Assembly: GCA_016125405.1 (NCBI GenBank)
Contig: WGLW01000024.1
Span: 1 to 64,000 of the forward strand
Source of the DNA: Alphaproteobacteria bacterium
Lineage (GTDB): Bacteria; Pseudomonadota; Alphaproteobacteria; Caulobacterales; Hyphomonadaceae
Length of the DNA: 64,000 bases
Direction: 5' to 3'
In this document: in pieces, positions 53,485-63,579 of the stretch
Layout of the letters: each line of letters opens with the position of its first letter
How positions within the stretch are numbered: position 1 is the first letter of the stretch
The notes under the pieces: generated by a model
Told to the model about the DNA's origin: nothing
Databases searched by the model: none
Seen by the model: only the letters and a program-made list of their open reading frames with translations
Made by a program: the position numbers and the translations under genes

Positions 53485-54930
53485 GTGGGTGACATGGTTT
53501 TGAATTTCCACGGCAAATCGGCATTTTCTCTTGCTCTCCTCGCTAGCGCTGCGTTGGCAGGGTGCGCCAGCGTTCCGGGGGCGGACGTGAAGCCCGCGAC
53601 GACGTACGCCACGGCAACGTCGTTCTCGGGGCCCAACTCTGAGTGGCCAGCCGAAGACTGGTGGAGCGCATATGGCGATCCCCAGCTGACGGGCCTCATC
53701 ACTGAAGCGCTGGCGGATTCGCCAACCATGGCCCAGGCGGCTGCAAGGTTGCATCGGGCTCAGGCGCTGGCTGGTCAGGCCCGCGCCGCCAGTCTGCCGT
53801 CTCTGGCTTTGGAAGGCGGGGTCCAGGAACTGAAGCAGAGCTACAATACTGGCATTCCGCCGCAGTTCGTGCCGCAGGGCTATAATGATGTTGGCCGGGT
53901 GGATCTTAACCTCGGCTGGGAGCTGGACTTCTGGGGCAAGCATCGCGCCGCTATCGCGGCCGCAACCTCTGAATCGAGGGCAGCCGCAGCGGATGCCGCC
54001 GAGGCCCGGCTTGTCGTCTCCACATCCGTGGCTTCGGCGTACGCGGATCTGGCGGCGCTTTACGCTGACCGTGATGTGGCGGAACGCACGCTCACGCTCC
54101 GTAACGAAACCAGCGATCTGGTCCAGAAGCGCGTCGACAACGGTCTTGATACCGACGCCGAGTTGAACCTGGCCAAGGCCGGACCTCCGGCCGCCCGGGC
54201 CCAGCTCGGTTCGATTGACGAGCAGATCTCCCTTACACGAAACCGGCTCGCAGCGCTTCTCGGCGCCGGCCCGGATCGCGGGCTGACGATCCGGAGGCCA
54301 GTCGACATGCATATTGCGGCTTTCGGGTTGCCTGAAAATCTGGCCGCCGATCTCATCGGGCGCCGCCCCGACATTGTTGCGGCGCGCTGGCGCGCGGAGG
54401 CTTCGAAGTCACGAATAAAGGAAGCCAAGGCAAGTTTCCTGCCCAATATCAATCTGGCGGCGGTCGTGGGCTATCAGGCTCTTTATCTCGACAAGCTCTT
54501 CGATAGCGGATCGGATTATGGCTCTGTTGGCCCTGCCGTAAGTCTGCCGATTTTCGAGGGCGGACGTCTTCGCGCCAATCTGCACGGCGCCGAGGCTGGC
54601 CGGGACGATGCGGTCGCGACTTACGACGCAACGGTTGTGCAGGCGCTTCGCGATGTCGCCGATGTTGTTGCAAGCGAAAAGGCGCTTTCCGGACAGCTCG
54701 CCGACAGCCGTGCAGCGCTGGATGCAACTGAGGCTGCCTATCGAGTCACGCGCCTCCGCTATCAGGGCGAATTGGCCAACTACCAGTCCGTTCTGATCTC
54801 AGAACAGCAGCTACTTGCCCAGCGCCGAACAGTCGCTGATCTCGAGAGCCGCGCCTTCTCGCTGGACATTGCCCTTGTCCGCGCGCTCGGTGGCGGTTTC
54901 GCGAGTGATGCCGCCGTAAATTCTCACTGA
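53485..54930 (+). CDS. Efflux outer membrane lipoprotein (NodT family) of the EmrAB-like pump
   Basis: 481-residue outer membrane factor. Signal peptide with lipobox LAGC; WWSAYGDPQLTGLITEALAD; ELDFWGKHRAAIAAA; RRPDIVAARWRAEASKSRI. GTG 53485 with AGGA upstream is preferred, ATG 53494 is possible. First gene of the TetR-controlled operon outer membrane factor - HlyD adaptor - MFS pump. Less than 35% similar to the RND channel by eye. Confidence 0.94.
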   Translation: MGDMVLNFHGKSAFSLALLASAALAGCASVPGADVKPATTYATATSFSGPNSEWPAEDWWSAYGDPQLTGLITEALADSPTMAQAAARLHRAQALAGQARAASLPSLALEGGVQELKQSYNTGIPPQFVPQGYNDVGRVDLNLGWELDFWGKHRAAIAAATSESRAAAADAAEARLVVSTSVASAYADLAALYADRDVAERTLTLRNETSDLVQKRVDNGLDTDAELNLAKAGPPAARAQLGSIDEQISLTRNRLAALLGAGPDRGLTIRRPVDMHIAAFGLPENLAADLIGRRPDIVAARWRAEASKSRIKEAKASFLPNINLAAVVGYQALYLDKLFDSGSDYGSVGPAVSLPIFEGGRLRANLHGAEAGRDDAVATYDATVVQALRDVADVVASEKALSGQLADSRAALDATEAAYRVTRLRYQGELANYQSVLISEQQLLAQRRTVADLESRAFSLDIALVRALGGGFASDAAVNSH

Positions 54931-54982
54931 TCGTTCCTCCCCTTCCGAGACCCTAACGAAACTAACATCAGGAACTCGCCAG

Positions 54983-56176
54983 ATGGCCGACTCCACAACC
55001 TCCGCTCCGTCGCCGGCCGCCGCACAGGTCGCCAGCGCCCCGCCGCCAAAAACACCACGACCCAACACGCGTCGCCGTCTGCTCACGATCCTTGCGGCCG
55101 TCGTGGCTGTCGGAGTGGTGCTCTATGCGCTGTACGCCTTCTTTATCGGGTCTCATTATGTCTCGACTGACAACGCATATGTCGGCGCCGAGAGCGCAGA
55201 GGTCACGCCTCTTGTCGCCGGCCCTGTCGCCAAGGTCCTCGTGGCTGAGACGGAAACCGTGAAGCAGGGCCAGCCGCTGGTCGTGCTGGACGATTCCGAC
55301 ATGAAAATCGCCGTCGCCCAAGCCGAGGCGGCGCTCGGACAAGCCCAGCGCAAGGTCGAGGGTTATTACGCGAATGATACGGCCCTCGGCGGACAAGTGG
55401 CGGCGCGCAAGGCGGAGATCGCCAGCGCCAACGCGAAGCTGTTGAGTGCGCAATCCGATCTGGATCGCGCGAAGACCGATCTGGATCGTCGCCAGGCGCT
55501 TGTTTCCTCAGGGGCGGTGTCCGGCGATGAACTGACGACGGCCCAGAACCGTTTTGAGCAGGCCAAGGCGTCGTTGTCTGCAGCCCAGGCGGCGCGCGCC
55601 CAGGCGCAGGCTTCGCTGGCCGCCGCCGAGGGATCTCGTGAGGTCAATACGGCGCTGATTTCGGGCAGTGATGCCTCCAGCAACCCAGAGGTTCTGGCCG
55701 CTCAAGCCAGGCTCGACGCCGCCAAGCTGGCCGAAGCTCGCACCACGCTGCGGGCACCAGTTGAGGGTGTCATCAGCCGCAAGAATGTCGAGGTCGGTCA
55801 GCAGGTCGCCGTCGGGCAGCCGCTCATGGTGGTGGTCCCGCTCAAGTCCGCCTATGTCGACGCCAACTTCAAGGAAGTGCAACTCGACAAGGTCCAGCCC
55901 GGCCAGCCTGTCGTGCTGACCTCCGATCTCTATGGCGGCGGCGTCAAGTTTCACGGAACGGTCAAAGGCTTTGCAGGCGGTACGGGTTCGGCGTTTTCGC
56001 TCATTCCTGCGCAGAACGCTTCCGGCAACTGGATCAAGGTGGTCCAGCGTGTGCCCGTGCGGATCGAACTTGACCCCGCTGAACTGGCCAAACACCCGCT
56101 GCGGGTTGGCCTGTCGATGAAGGCCACAATCGACACGTCGAAAAAGCCGGCGACCGACGCCAGGGCCCAAGGCTGA
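54983..56176 (+). CDS. HlyD/EmrA family membrane fusion protein
   Basis: 397-residue adaptor with an N-terminal membrane anchor (about 35-57, LLTILAAVVAVGVVLYALY). Lipoyl half-motif VSTDNAYVGAESAEVTPLV and a long Ala/Gln-rich coiled-coil hairpin (100-220), then beta-barrel domain APVEGVISRKNVEVGQQVAV and PVRIELDPAELAKHPL. Typical EmrA, working with the MFS pump next to it. Lies 52 bp after the outer membrane factor gene. Confidence 0.95.
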   Translation: MADSTTSAPSPAAAQVASAPPPKTPRPNTRRRLLTILAAVVAVGVVLYALYAFFIGSHYVSTDNAYVGAESAEVTPLVAGPVAKVLVAETETVKQGQPLVVLDDSDMKIAVAQAEAALGQAQRKVEGYYANDTALGGQVAARKAEIASANAKLLSAQSDLDRAKTDLDRRQALVSSGAVSGDELTTAQNRFEQAKASLSAAQAARAQAQASLAAAEGSREVNTALISGSDASSNPEVLAAQARLDAAKLAEARTTLRAPVEGVISRKNVEVGQQVAVGQPLMVVVPLKSAYVDANFKEVQLDKVQPGQPVVLTSDLYGGGVKFHGTVKGFAGGTGSAFSLIPAQNASGNWIKVVQRVPVRIELDPAELAKHPLRVGLSMKATIDTSKKPATDARAQG

Positions 56177-56204
56177 ACCGGTAACCGGATCGCAGGAGCG
56201 AGCC

Positions 56205-57797
56205 ATGTCCGCAACCGCAGCTAGCACTTCAGGCGGCGCTGCGCAGAGGCCAGCCGCGCCTCAAGGCGCCGCTATGCCGCCGCTGCAGGGATCCGCGCTT
56301 GCCATCACCTCCATTGCGCTGGCGCTGGGCACCTTCATGCAGGTGCTGGACTCGACCATCGCCAACGTTTCCATCCCGACGATCGCCGGCAACCTTGGGG
56401 TTTCCACCAGCCAGGGCACATGGGTCATCACGTCGTTCGCCGTCGCAAACGGCGTCTCGGTGCCGCTCACCGGCTGGCTGATGGGCCGCTATGGCGTAGT
56501 GAAGACATTCCTCGGTTCGGTGACGCTATTCACGATCGCCTCGTTCCTTTGCGGCATCTCCTGGAACCTGCCCAGTCTCATCCTTTTCCGCATTCTTCAG
56601 GGCGGCGTATCCGGGCCCATGATTCCGGGCAGCCAGGCGCTGCTGATCATGATTTTCCCACCTGAAAAGCGGGGAACAGCGCTCGCGATCTGGTCGATGA
56701 CGACGCTCGTGGCGCCGATCTGCGGGCCCATTCTCGGAGGCTACATCTCCGACAACTTCTCATGGGAATGGATCTTCCTGATCAACGTGCCGGTGGGAGC
56801 GATCTGCGTCTTCCTATGCTGGCGCGGGATGGTTGGCCGCGAAACGCCGACCCGCAAACTGCCCATCGATACGACAGGCTTCATGCTGTTGCTCGTGTGG
56901 GTCGGCGCGCTCCAGGTTATGCTGGACACCGGGAAGGATGCCGACTGGTTTTCGTCTCCCGCCATCATCCTGGAAGCCGTGATCGCCGTCGTCGGCTTCC
57001 TGGCCTGGGTGATCTGGGAGATGACCGAGAAAAATCCGATCGTCGACCTGTCTCTTTTCAAGTCGAAGAATTTCGTTCTCGGAACGCTGGTCTTCTGCCT
57101 CGGCTATGCGGTTTTCTTTGGCAACAACCTTTTGCTGCCGCTCTGGCTGCAGACACGCATGGGCTACATCGCGACGTGGGCGGGCCTCGTGGCGGCCCCA
57201 AGCGGCATGATCGCGGTATTCCTGACACCGTTCGCCGCACGCATCATGAACAAGGTTGATGCGCGGCTTGCGGCGACGGTGGCGGTCGCGGCGTTCGGCG
57301 TCTCGTTCTGGATGCGGTCGCTATTTACGCCGGACGCAGATTTCGGCGCCTTTGTGATGCCCATGCTGGTGCAGGGCATCGGCATGTCGACCTTCTTCAT
57401 CGCCATGGTCACGATCTGTCTCAACGGTATTCCGGCCTCGCAGGTTCCGGCGGCGACGGGTCTTACCAATTTCGCCCGGATCACGGCCGGCAGTTTCGCC
57501 GCTTCGCTGATCACGACATTCCAGGATCGCGGTGCTGCGCTTCACCAGACGCGGCTTGCGGAGACCGGCGCCACGGCGACGCCCGCGCTGAACGGGGCGC
57601 TGGACAAGCTGCATCACGCCGGGTTGTCCGCGCAGCAATCCCTCGGCGCCGTGACAAGGCAGTTTGTCGACCAGTCCTACCTGCTGTCGACACTGGATCT
57701 TTTCCGGATATCCGCGTGGCTCTGCATTGGCGTCATTCCGTTGATCTGGCTGACCCGAAGCGCCCGCGCGGCGGGACCTGTGCAGGCCGGCGACTGA
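56205..57797 (+). CDS. DHA2 family multidrug MFS transporter (EmrB/QacA type)
   Basis: Fourteen-helix drug:H+ antiporter, 530 residues. Motifs LDSTIANVSIPTIAGNLGVS (helix 1), WVITSFAVANGVSVPLTGWL, motif A-like GRYGVVKTFLG, and motif C region WSMTTLVAPICGPILGGYI. Starts 28 bp after emrA-like gene. With the HlyD protein and the outer membrane factor it should export hydrophobic compounds across both membranes. A GC hairpin follows the stop. Confidence 0.95.
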   Translation: MSATAASTSGGAAQRPAAPQGAAMPPLQGSALAITSIALALGTFMQVLDSTIANVSIPTIAGNLGVSTSQGTWVITSFAVANGVSVPLTGWLMGRYGVVKTFLGSVTLFTIASFLCGISWNLPSLILFRILQGGVSGPMIPGSQALLIMIFPPEKRGTALAIWSMTTLVAPICGPILGGYISDNFSWEWIFLINVPVGAICVFLCWRGMVGRETPTRKLPIDTTGFMLLLVWVGALQVMLDTGKDADWFSSPAIILEAVIAVVGFLAWVIWEMTEKNPIVDLSLFKSKNFVLGTLVFCLGYAVFFGNNLLLPLWLQTRMGYIATWAGLVAAPSGMIAVFLTPFAARIMNKVDARLAATVAVAAFGVSFWMRSLFTPDADFGAFVMPMLVQGIGMSTFFIAMVTICLNGIPASQVPAATGLTNFARITAGSFAASLITTFQDRGAALHQTRLAETGATATPALNGALDKLHHAGLSAQQSLGAVTRQFVDQSYLLSTLDLFRISAWLCIGVIPLIWLTRSARAAGPVQAGD

Positions 57798-57801
57798 GCG
57801 C

Positions 57802-57824
57802 CGGGCGCGCAGTCGCCGCGCCCG
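57802..57824 (+). terminator. Hairpin after the EmrAB-like operon
   Basis: Stem CGGGCGCG / CGCGCCCG (8 bp, perfect) with 7-base loop, 4 bp after the stop codon of the MFS pump gene. No T-run follows, so intrinsic termination would be weak or Rho-aided. Confidence 0.45.
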
Positions 57825-57960
57825 CCGGGCGAACTATGTCAGCACCACGTCTGATCACGCCGATACGTGCGGGTGACTCCGAACGCGATATCGAACGCTT
57901 GCATCATGACGTGAGTGAGTGAATGCTCGCCCCAGCTTGAGCGCCAGCCTGCGAGAGATC

Positions 57961-58455
57961 ATGCAGTTCAACATCAACGGTCAGACGCACGAGGTCGAGG
58001 CGGACATTCGAACCTCGCTTCTGGACCTGTTGCGCGATCACCTGAACCTTACGGGTTCAAAGAAGGGGTGCGATCATGGCCAGTGCGGCGCCTGCACCGT
58101 TCTTGTGAATGGCCGGAGGATCAACAGCTGTCTCGCGCTCGCGGTGATGCACCAGGACGATGCGATTACGACAATCGAAGGCGTCGGCGAGGCCGGCCGG
58201 CCGATGCAGCAAGCCTTCGTCGACCACGACGCTTTCCAGTGCGGCTTTTGCACCTCGGGCCAGATTTGTTCAGCGCTTGGCATGGTCGGAGAGGTGAAGG
58301 CCGGGTGGCCGAGCCTTGTGACAGCAGATCTGGAAGCCACAGCTGTTCTCACGCCTGAGGAGGCCCGCGAGCGAATGAGCGGTAATATCTGCCGGTGCGC
58401 CGCCTATCCGAACATCATTGATGCGGTGATGGACGCCACGGGAGACGGTCGGTGA
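57961..58455 (+). CDS. 2Fe-2S subunit of a xanthine dehydrogenase-family aldehyde oxidoreductase
   Basis: 164-residue small subunit. Plant-type 2Fe-2S motif [22 protein letters not shown]-like (Cys near 40-62) and the second cluster [12 protein letters not shown] and [11 protein letters not shown]. It starts directly with [17 protein letters not shown], so there is no Tat signal, unlike E. coli PaoA. ATG 57961 is preferred over GTG 57919. Overlaps the next gene by 4 bp (GTGA). Electron path: Mo to the two 2Fe-2S clusters to FAD. Confidence 0.94.
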   Translation: MQFNINGQTHEVEADIRTSLLDLLRDHLNLTGSKKGCDHGQCGACTVLVNGRRINSCLALAVMHQDDAITTIEGVGEAGRPMQQAFVDHDAFQCGFCTSGQICSALGMVGEVKAGWPSLVTADLEATAVLTPEEARERMSGNICRCAAYPNIIDAVMDATGDGR

Positions 58456-59447
58456 ACCTGTTCGAGTATTCCCGACCGGAAGATCCATCGACCGCCGCGA
58501 AAGCCGGCAGCGCGGATGGCGCCAGCTACATCGCTGGGGGCACGAATCTCGTCGACCTGATGAAACTCGGCATCGCGCGACCGACGCGGCTGGTGGATGT
58601 CAACCGGCTTGATCTTGCAAAAATAGAGTGGAGGTCCGACGGCGTTCTGCGGATAGGCGCCGCCGCGCGGAACAGCAATCTGGCTGCCGACCCTGGAGTG
58701 CGGGCCAGGTTTCCGATGCTGTCGCGGGCCATTCTGAGCGGGGCCTCCGGGCAAATTCGGAACGTGGCGTCCACGGCTGGCAATTTGTTGCAGCGTACCC
58801 GCTGTCCGTATTTTTATGACGGCGTATCGCCCTGCAATAAACGCGAGCCGGGCAAAGGTTGCTCTGCGACCGACGGATTCAATCGCATCCACGCCATTCT
58901 CGGCGCTACAGATGCCTGCATTGCGACACATCCTTCTGACATGGCCGTGGCGCTGTTGGCGCTTGGCGCCACTGTCGTCACGCTGAAAGCAGATGGACAG
59001 ACGGGACGGATTGCGCTGGACGATCTCTATCGTCTACCGGGCGACACGCCGAATATCGAAACGAACCTCAAGTCTGGCGAACTGATCACGCATGTGGAGC
59101 TTGCCGCGCCGCCCTCCGGCGCCCGCCAGATTTATCGCAAGGTGCGGGACCGGGCATCCTTTGCGTTCGCGCTTGTGTCGGTCGGCGGGATCGTGGCGAT
59201 GGAAAACGGCCGGATCGCATCCGCCGCACTGGCTTTTGGCGGTCTTGCGCCAAAGCCTTGGCGCGATCCTGAAGTTGAGCAACTGTTGGTTGGCCAAGCG
59301 CCTTCAACGGAAGCTTTTGAGGCGGCGGCCGATTGCCTGTTGAAGGATGCGAAAGGCCGTGGCGACAACAGCTTCAAGATTCCGTTGGTGCGACGGACAC
59401 TGATCGCCTGCCTGCGCGATCTCACCATCGACGGAGCTGAGGCATGA
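58452..59447 (+). CDS. FAD-binding subunit of the Mo aldehyde oxidoreductase, PaoB-type
   Basis: 331 residues, CO dehydrogenase flavoprotein-like fold. FAD motifs [15 protein letters not shown] and [16 protein letters not shown]. The Cys-rich part [22 protein letters not shown] matches the extra 4Fe-4S insertion known from PaoB (YagS). GTG start overlapping the small subunit. It overlaps the large subunit by ATGA. Typical of the aldehyde oxidase clade, not of xanthine dehydrogenase proper. Confidence 0.94.
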   Translation: MNLFEYSRPEDPSTAAKAGSADGASYIAGGTNLVDLMKLGIARPTRLVDVNRLDLAKIEWRSDGVLRIGAAARNSNLAADPGVRARFPMLSRAILSGASGQIRNVASTAGNLLQRTRCPYFYDGVSPCNKREPGKGCSATDGFNRIHAILGATDACIATHPSDMAVALLALGATVVTLKADGQTGRIALDDLYRLPGDTPNIETNLKSGELITHVELAAPPSGARQIYRKVRDRASFAFALVSVGGIVAMENGRIASAALAFGGLAPKPWRDPEVEQLLVGQAPSTEAFEAAADCLLKDAKGRGDNSFKIPLVRRTLIACLRDLTIDGAEA

Positions 59448-61675
59448 CGAAGACGCCCAATTCCGTGACGATGGATGAGTCCGCCGAGCGGATTATTCTG
59501 GATCGAGGCGTGCAGGGTCTGGTTGGCAAATCGGTGGCCCGCATCGAGGGACCATTGAAAACAAGCGGGCGAGCGGACTACGCCAATGACACCAAGCTGG
59601 ATGGCGCCGCGTACGGGTTTGTTCTTACCTCCGAAATTTCATTGGGGCGGATCAAGGCGATCGACGTGGCGGCGGCGCGAAGCGCAGCAGGCGTTTTGGC
59701 GGTGATCGTGGATCATCCGCTCTTGCCGTCGGACGGATCCGCTGGAAACGCCAGCCTCAAGCGCGTTCCTCGGGACTTGCCGGAGGTGGACAGCTATGGG
59801 CAAGCGATCGGGATCGTCGTCGCCGAAAGTTTCGAGGCCGCGCGATCGGCGGCCCGGCTGGTTCGGGTCGATTACGACGAACGGGAAGGGCGTTACGACA
59901 CGACCCGTCATCTCGAAGACGTCGAGCACGAACCGAAGGGCGGGTTGATCCCGGACATCAAGCGCGGGGACATTGACGCGGTGATGGCATCCGCTCCCGT
60001 TACGCTGGACATCACCTATACGACGCCCCACTATTTCCCCGCCGCAATGGAGCCGCACGCGACAGTCGCCACGTGGACGGGCGATGGCGTGGAAATTCAT
60101 TCAAGTCTGCAGCTTCTCAAGACGGCGCGAGCCATGATCGCCGCGTCGCTCGATCTCGATCTCTCAAAGGTGCGCGTGCTAGCCCCCTATGTGGGCGGCG
60201 GGTTCGGCGGGAAGACAGGCACGGGGCCGGAAGTTATCCTGGCGGCGATTGCATCGAAGGAAACGGGTCGTCCCGTGAAGGTTGCTCTCACGCGCCGCCA
60301 GACCGCGCATCTGGTGCATCACCGGGCTGATACGCATCAGCGCATTCGCATCGCTTGCGATGACGAGGGCCATATCCTTGGGATCGGGCACAATTCGATT
60401 GTGTCGCAGAAGGCGGGGCGCAGTTTCATTGAACCGGTGTCGCTTGGCACGCTGGCGATGTACAAGGGCGAAGCGCGCTCATTTACCCAGTCCGCCGTTC
60501 GCCTGAACATACCCGTCGCCGGCGCGGTCCGTGCGCCGGGCGAAGCAGTCGGTTCGCTGGCGCTTGAAACGGCGATGGACGAACTGGCCGAGCGCTTTGG
60601 CATGGACCCGATCGCGTTCCGAAAGCTCAATGAGCCGGAAAAGGATCCGCTGCGCGGCTCGCCCTTTTCCACGCGTCGTCTTGTCGATTGTTACGATGAG
60701 GGTGCGCGGCGGTTCGGCTGGGACAGGCGAAATCCGACGCCGGGCGAAGTGCGTGACGGCGAGTGGCTGGTCGGCATGGGCATGGCGGCCGCCACGCGGA
60801 TCAATCTTCTGCAGGAATCCCACGCCCGCGTTTCCCTGCGCCTAGACGGCGGCGCTCTTGTCGAAACCGACATGACGGACATCGGAACCGGCACATATAC
60901 GATCCTCGCTCAGATCGCCGGCGAGATGCTGGGCCTGCCTATTGACCGGATCGAGGTGCGGCTGGGCGACACCAATCTGCCGCCGTCCAGCGGATCGGGA
61001 GGATCGTTCGGCGCCGCCAGCAGCGGCTCGTCCGTTGCGTTGGCTTGTGAGACGATCATAGCCGAACTGGCGCGGCGCATGGATGTCTCGCCAGACCAGC
61101 TGGTCCTGAAGGACGGCGTTGCGACGGCGCGCAACGTCCAGTCCTCGTTGGTCGACCTGCTGGATGGCGATGACATTGCGGCGGAAGGCGTTATCAAGCC
61201 TGGCAAGACGGCGCGGGCCTATAGTCAGGCGGCGCACGGCGCGCAGTTCGCGGAAGTGGGCGTCAATGCGGTCACGGGCGAAGTTCGCGTGCGGCGGATG
61301 CTGGCGGTGTTCGACTGCGGTCGCATTCTCAACGCTCGAACGGCACGCAACCAGGCCATCGGCGGGATGATCTGGGGCATCAGCTACGCCTTGCACGAAG
61401 AAGCGGTCGTGGACAAACGCACCGGCGCGTTCGTGACGCGCGATCTTGCCGAATACCATGTGCCCGTCAGCGCGGACGTTCCGGCAGTCGAGGCGTACTT
61501 CATCGAAGACCCCGACCGTCACGCCAATCCGCTGGGCGTCAAAGGCATCGGAGAACTCGGCAATGCCGGCGCAGGAGCGGCGGTGACCAACGCGATCTAC
61601 AATGCGTGCGGTGTAAGGGTTCGCGACTTTCCGATGACGCTCGACAAGATCCTGGCGGGTCTCGGACCCGTCTAG
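59444..61675 (+). CDS. Molybdopterin-binding subunit of the aldehyde oxidoreductase, PaoC-type
   Basis: 743-residue catalytic subunit. Domains: aldehyde oxidase a/b hammerhead ([20 protein letters not shown]), molybdopterin sites [15 protein letters not shown] and [34 protein letters not shown], and the catalytic Glu in [19 protein letters not shown]. It oxidises aldehydes to acids with water as oxygen source. No signal peptide. The insertion chaperone gene (PaoD/XdhC) is not next to it. Its stop overlaps the stop of the convergent lipoprotein gene. Confidence 0.95.
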   Translation: MTKTPNSVTMDESAERIILDRGVQGLVGKSVARIEGPLKTSGRADYANDTKLDGAAYGFVLTSEISLGRIKAIDVAAARSAAGVLAVIVDHPLLPSDGSAGNASLKRVPRDLPEVDSYGQAIGIVVAESFEAARSAARLVRVDYDEREGRYDTTRHLEDVEHEPKGGLIPDIKRGDIDAVMASAPVTLDITYTTPHYFPAAMEPHATVATWTGDGVEIHSSLQLLKTARAMIAASLDLDLSKVRVLAPYVGGGFGGKTGTGPEVILAAIASKETGRPVKVALTRRQTAHLVHHRADTHQRIRIACDDEGHILGIGHNSIVSQKAGRSFIEPVSLGTLAMYKGEARSFTQSAVRLNIPVAGAVRAPGEAVGSLALETAMDELAERFGMDPIAFRKLNEPEKDPLRGSPFSTRRLVDCYDEGARRFGWDRRNPTPGEVRDGEWLVGMGMAAATRINLLQESHARVSLRLDGGALVETDMTDIGTGTYTILAQIAGEMLGLPIDRIEVRLGDTNLPPSSGSGGSFGAASSGSSVALACETIIAELARRMDVSPDQLVLKDGVATARNVQSSLVDLLDGDDIAAEGVIKPGKTARAYSQAAHGAQFAEVGVNAVTGEVRVRRMLAVFDCGRILNARTARNQAIGGMIWGISYALHEEAVVDKRTGAFVTRDLAEYHVPVSADVPAVEAYFIEDPDRHANPLGVKGIGELGNAGAGAAVTNAIYNACGVRVRDFPMTLDKILAGLGPV

Positions 61676-62040
61676 CCGGAGTGCTTTGTCGGGTCGTAAC
61701 CTTCCTTCAGGCAGTCGTATTTCCACTGAAAGTCGAAATCGTGGGGGGAGATATACTGCTTGCCCTGGTGATCCTCGACGAATGGTCCTGCTGACTTGTC
61801 GATGTAAACGATGAAGCGGGCGAGCTTTCCATTCTTCGATTTCACCTTGCCGCACGTCTGCCCGGTGTGTTGGTCGCCTGTCATCTGCACATCAAAGAAC
61901 CTGGCGTCCCTGTCGACCACCTGGATACGCATCTGTGCTTCGGCGTCAGCAATTTGTACGGCGCGCCAGTCCGTTCCGGCTGTTTGCGGGGGCGCGCATG
62001 CAGCGAGGGCGAAGCACGACACGTAGAGCAGGCGTTTCAT
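61672..62040 (-). CDS. Small lipoprotein of unknown function
   Basis: 122-residue protein with a clear lipoprotein signal (MKRLLYVSCFALAAC). The mature part is acidic/aromatic with WKYDCLKEGYDP near the end and two further Cys (QTCGK, YDC) that could form a disulfide. I do not recognise a family. Convergent with the molybdenum enzyme operon and 70 bp downstream of gltD, possibly cotranscribed with it. Confidence 0.75.
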   Translation of the reverse strand: MKRLLYVSCFALAACAPPQTAGTDWRAVQIADAEAQMRIQVVDRDARFFDVQMTGDQHTGQTCGKVKSKNGKLARFIVYIDKSAGPFVEDHQGKQYISPHDFDFQWKYDCLKEGYDPTKHSG

Positions 62041-62110
62041 TTCGGCCTCGTGCGACCGCTTGCCGGACGCGCAAATCAGACACGAGTCGTCAGCCTCACA
62101 AAGAGACCGG

Positions 62111-63562
62111 CTAGCGCGGCAACGTAGTTGCGCCCATCAGGAATTCATCGACGGCGCGTGCGCACTGGCGCCCCTCCCGAATGGCCCAGACGACCAGCGA
62201 CTGGCCGCGCCGCATGTCGCCGCAGGCGAACACCTTTGCTGTGCTGGTCTGGTAGTCGCGAACGTTCGCCGCCACGTTCCCGCGAGGATCGAGTTCGGCC
62301 TTGGTCTGGTCGACAAGACCCGGAACCACGGGGCCAGTGAACCCCATCGCGAGCAGAACCAGATCCGCCTTGATCTCGAACTCGCTGCCTTTGATCTCGC
62401 GCATCTCCATGCGGCCATTGGGGCCGTTGACCCACTCGACACGTGCGCACACCAGCGCTTTGACCTTGCCGCCTTCGCCGACCGCGCGCTTGGTCACGAC
62501 CGACCAATCGCGCTCGCATCCTTCCTCCTGGGAGGAGGATGTCCGCATCTTCAGTGGCCAGTCCGGCCAGACCAGCGACTTGTTCTCGTGAACGGGAGGC
62601 TGGGGCATGATTTCCAGCTGGGTGACCGACGCGGCTCCCTGACGGTTGGACGTGCCGATGCAGTCGGACCCTGTATCGCCGCCGCCGATGACGACGACAT
62701 GCTTGCCCTTCGCGCTGATCGTACCTTCAGGCGCCGCCGTTTGTTCATCATCGCCCGCAACACGCTTGTTCTGTTGCGTCAGGAAGCTCATCGCGAAATG
62801 GATGCCGTCCAGCTCGCGGCCGGGAACGGGCAGGTCGCGAGGTTGTTCGGCGCCGCCAGCCAGCACGAGAACCTGATAGTCATCAAGCAGGCGCTGCACG
62901 CTGACATCGATGCCGATGTAGACGCCGGTCCTGAAGATGACGCCCTCGGTTTCCATCTGCTTCACGCGCCGGTCGATCAGGCGCTTTTCCATCTTGAAAT
63001 CGGGAATGCCATAGCGAAGCAGGCCGCCGATGCGGTCGCTCTTCTCGAATACGGTCGGGGCGTGACCGGCGCGGGCAAGTTGCTGGGCGCAGGCAAGGCC
63101 CGCCGGCCCCGAGCCGACAACAGCAATGCGCTTGCCGGTGCCGTGCGGCGACGTTTGCGCCTTGATCCAGCCCTCATCCCAGCCGCGGTCGACGATCTCG
63201 CACTCGATGGTTTTGATCGAGACCGGGTTGTCGTCGATGTTGAGCACGCATGACGCTTCGCACGGCGCCGGGCAGATGCGGCCAGTGAATTCCGGGAAGT
63301 TGTTGGTGGAGTGCAGGTTCTCCAGCGCGGCCTTCCACTGGTCGCGGTAGACAAGGTTGTTCCAGTCCGGGATCTGGTTATTGACCGGACAGCCATTGTG
63401 ACAGAATGGAATGCCGCAATCCATGCAGCGCGCGGCCTGCTCGCGCACCTCTGGCTCAGGCATCCGTTTCAGGAATTCCTTGTACGTCTTCTTGCGCGCA
63501 CTCGGCTTCTCGTAGCCGCGTTCCTTGCGGTCGTACTCCAGGAAGCCGGTTGGCTTGCCCAT
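62111..63562 (-). CDS. gltD: Glutamate synthase small subunit
   Basis: NADPH-dependent FAD subunit of GOGAT, 483 residues. N-terminal Cys motif [20 protein letters not shown] and [12 protein letters not shown] for the two 4Fe-4S clusters; FAD site [24 protein letters not shown] site [16 protein letters not shown]. It lies 17 bp after gltB in one operon and delivers electrons to GltB for glutamate formation from glutamine and 2-oxoglutarate. Paralogous to the flavoprotein beside korA. Confidence 0.96.
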   Translation of the reverse strand: MGKPTGFLEYDRKERGYEKPSARKKTYKEFLKRMPEPEVREQAARCMDCGIPFCHNGCPVNNQIPDWNNLVYRDQWKAALENLHSTNNFPEFTGRICPAPCEASCVLNIDDNPVSIKTIECEIVDRGWDEGWIKAQTSPHGTGKRIAVVGSGPAGLACAQQLARAGHAPTVFEKSDRIGGLLRYGIPDFKMEKRLIDRRVKQMETEGVIFRTGVYIGIDVSVQRLLDDYQVLVLAGGAEQPRDLPVPGRELDGIHFAMSFLTQQNKRVAGDDEQTAAPEGTISAKGKHVVVIGGGDTGSDCIGTSNRQGAASVTQLEIMPQPPVHENKSLVWPDWPLKMRTSSSQEEGCERDWSVVTKRAVGEGGKVKALVCARVEWVNGPNGRMEMREIKGSEFEIKADLVLLAMGFTGPVVPGLVDQTKAELDPRGNVAANVRDYQTSTAKVFACGDMRRGQSLVVWAIREGRQCARAVDEFLMGATTLPR

Positions 63563-63579
63563 GTTCGCGTTTCCCTGAC

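Noticed and set aside
57817-57960. Gene upstream of the 2Fe-2S subunit starting at GTG 57919
   Set aside because: The extra 14 residues lack similarity to the family, and ATG 57961 fits the normal N terminus; the region is a short spacer after the pump operon.
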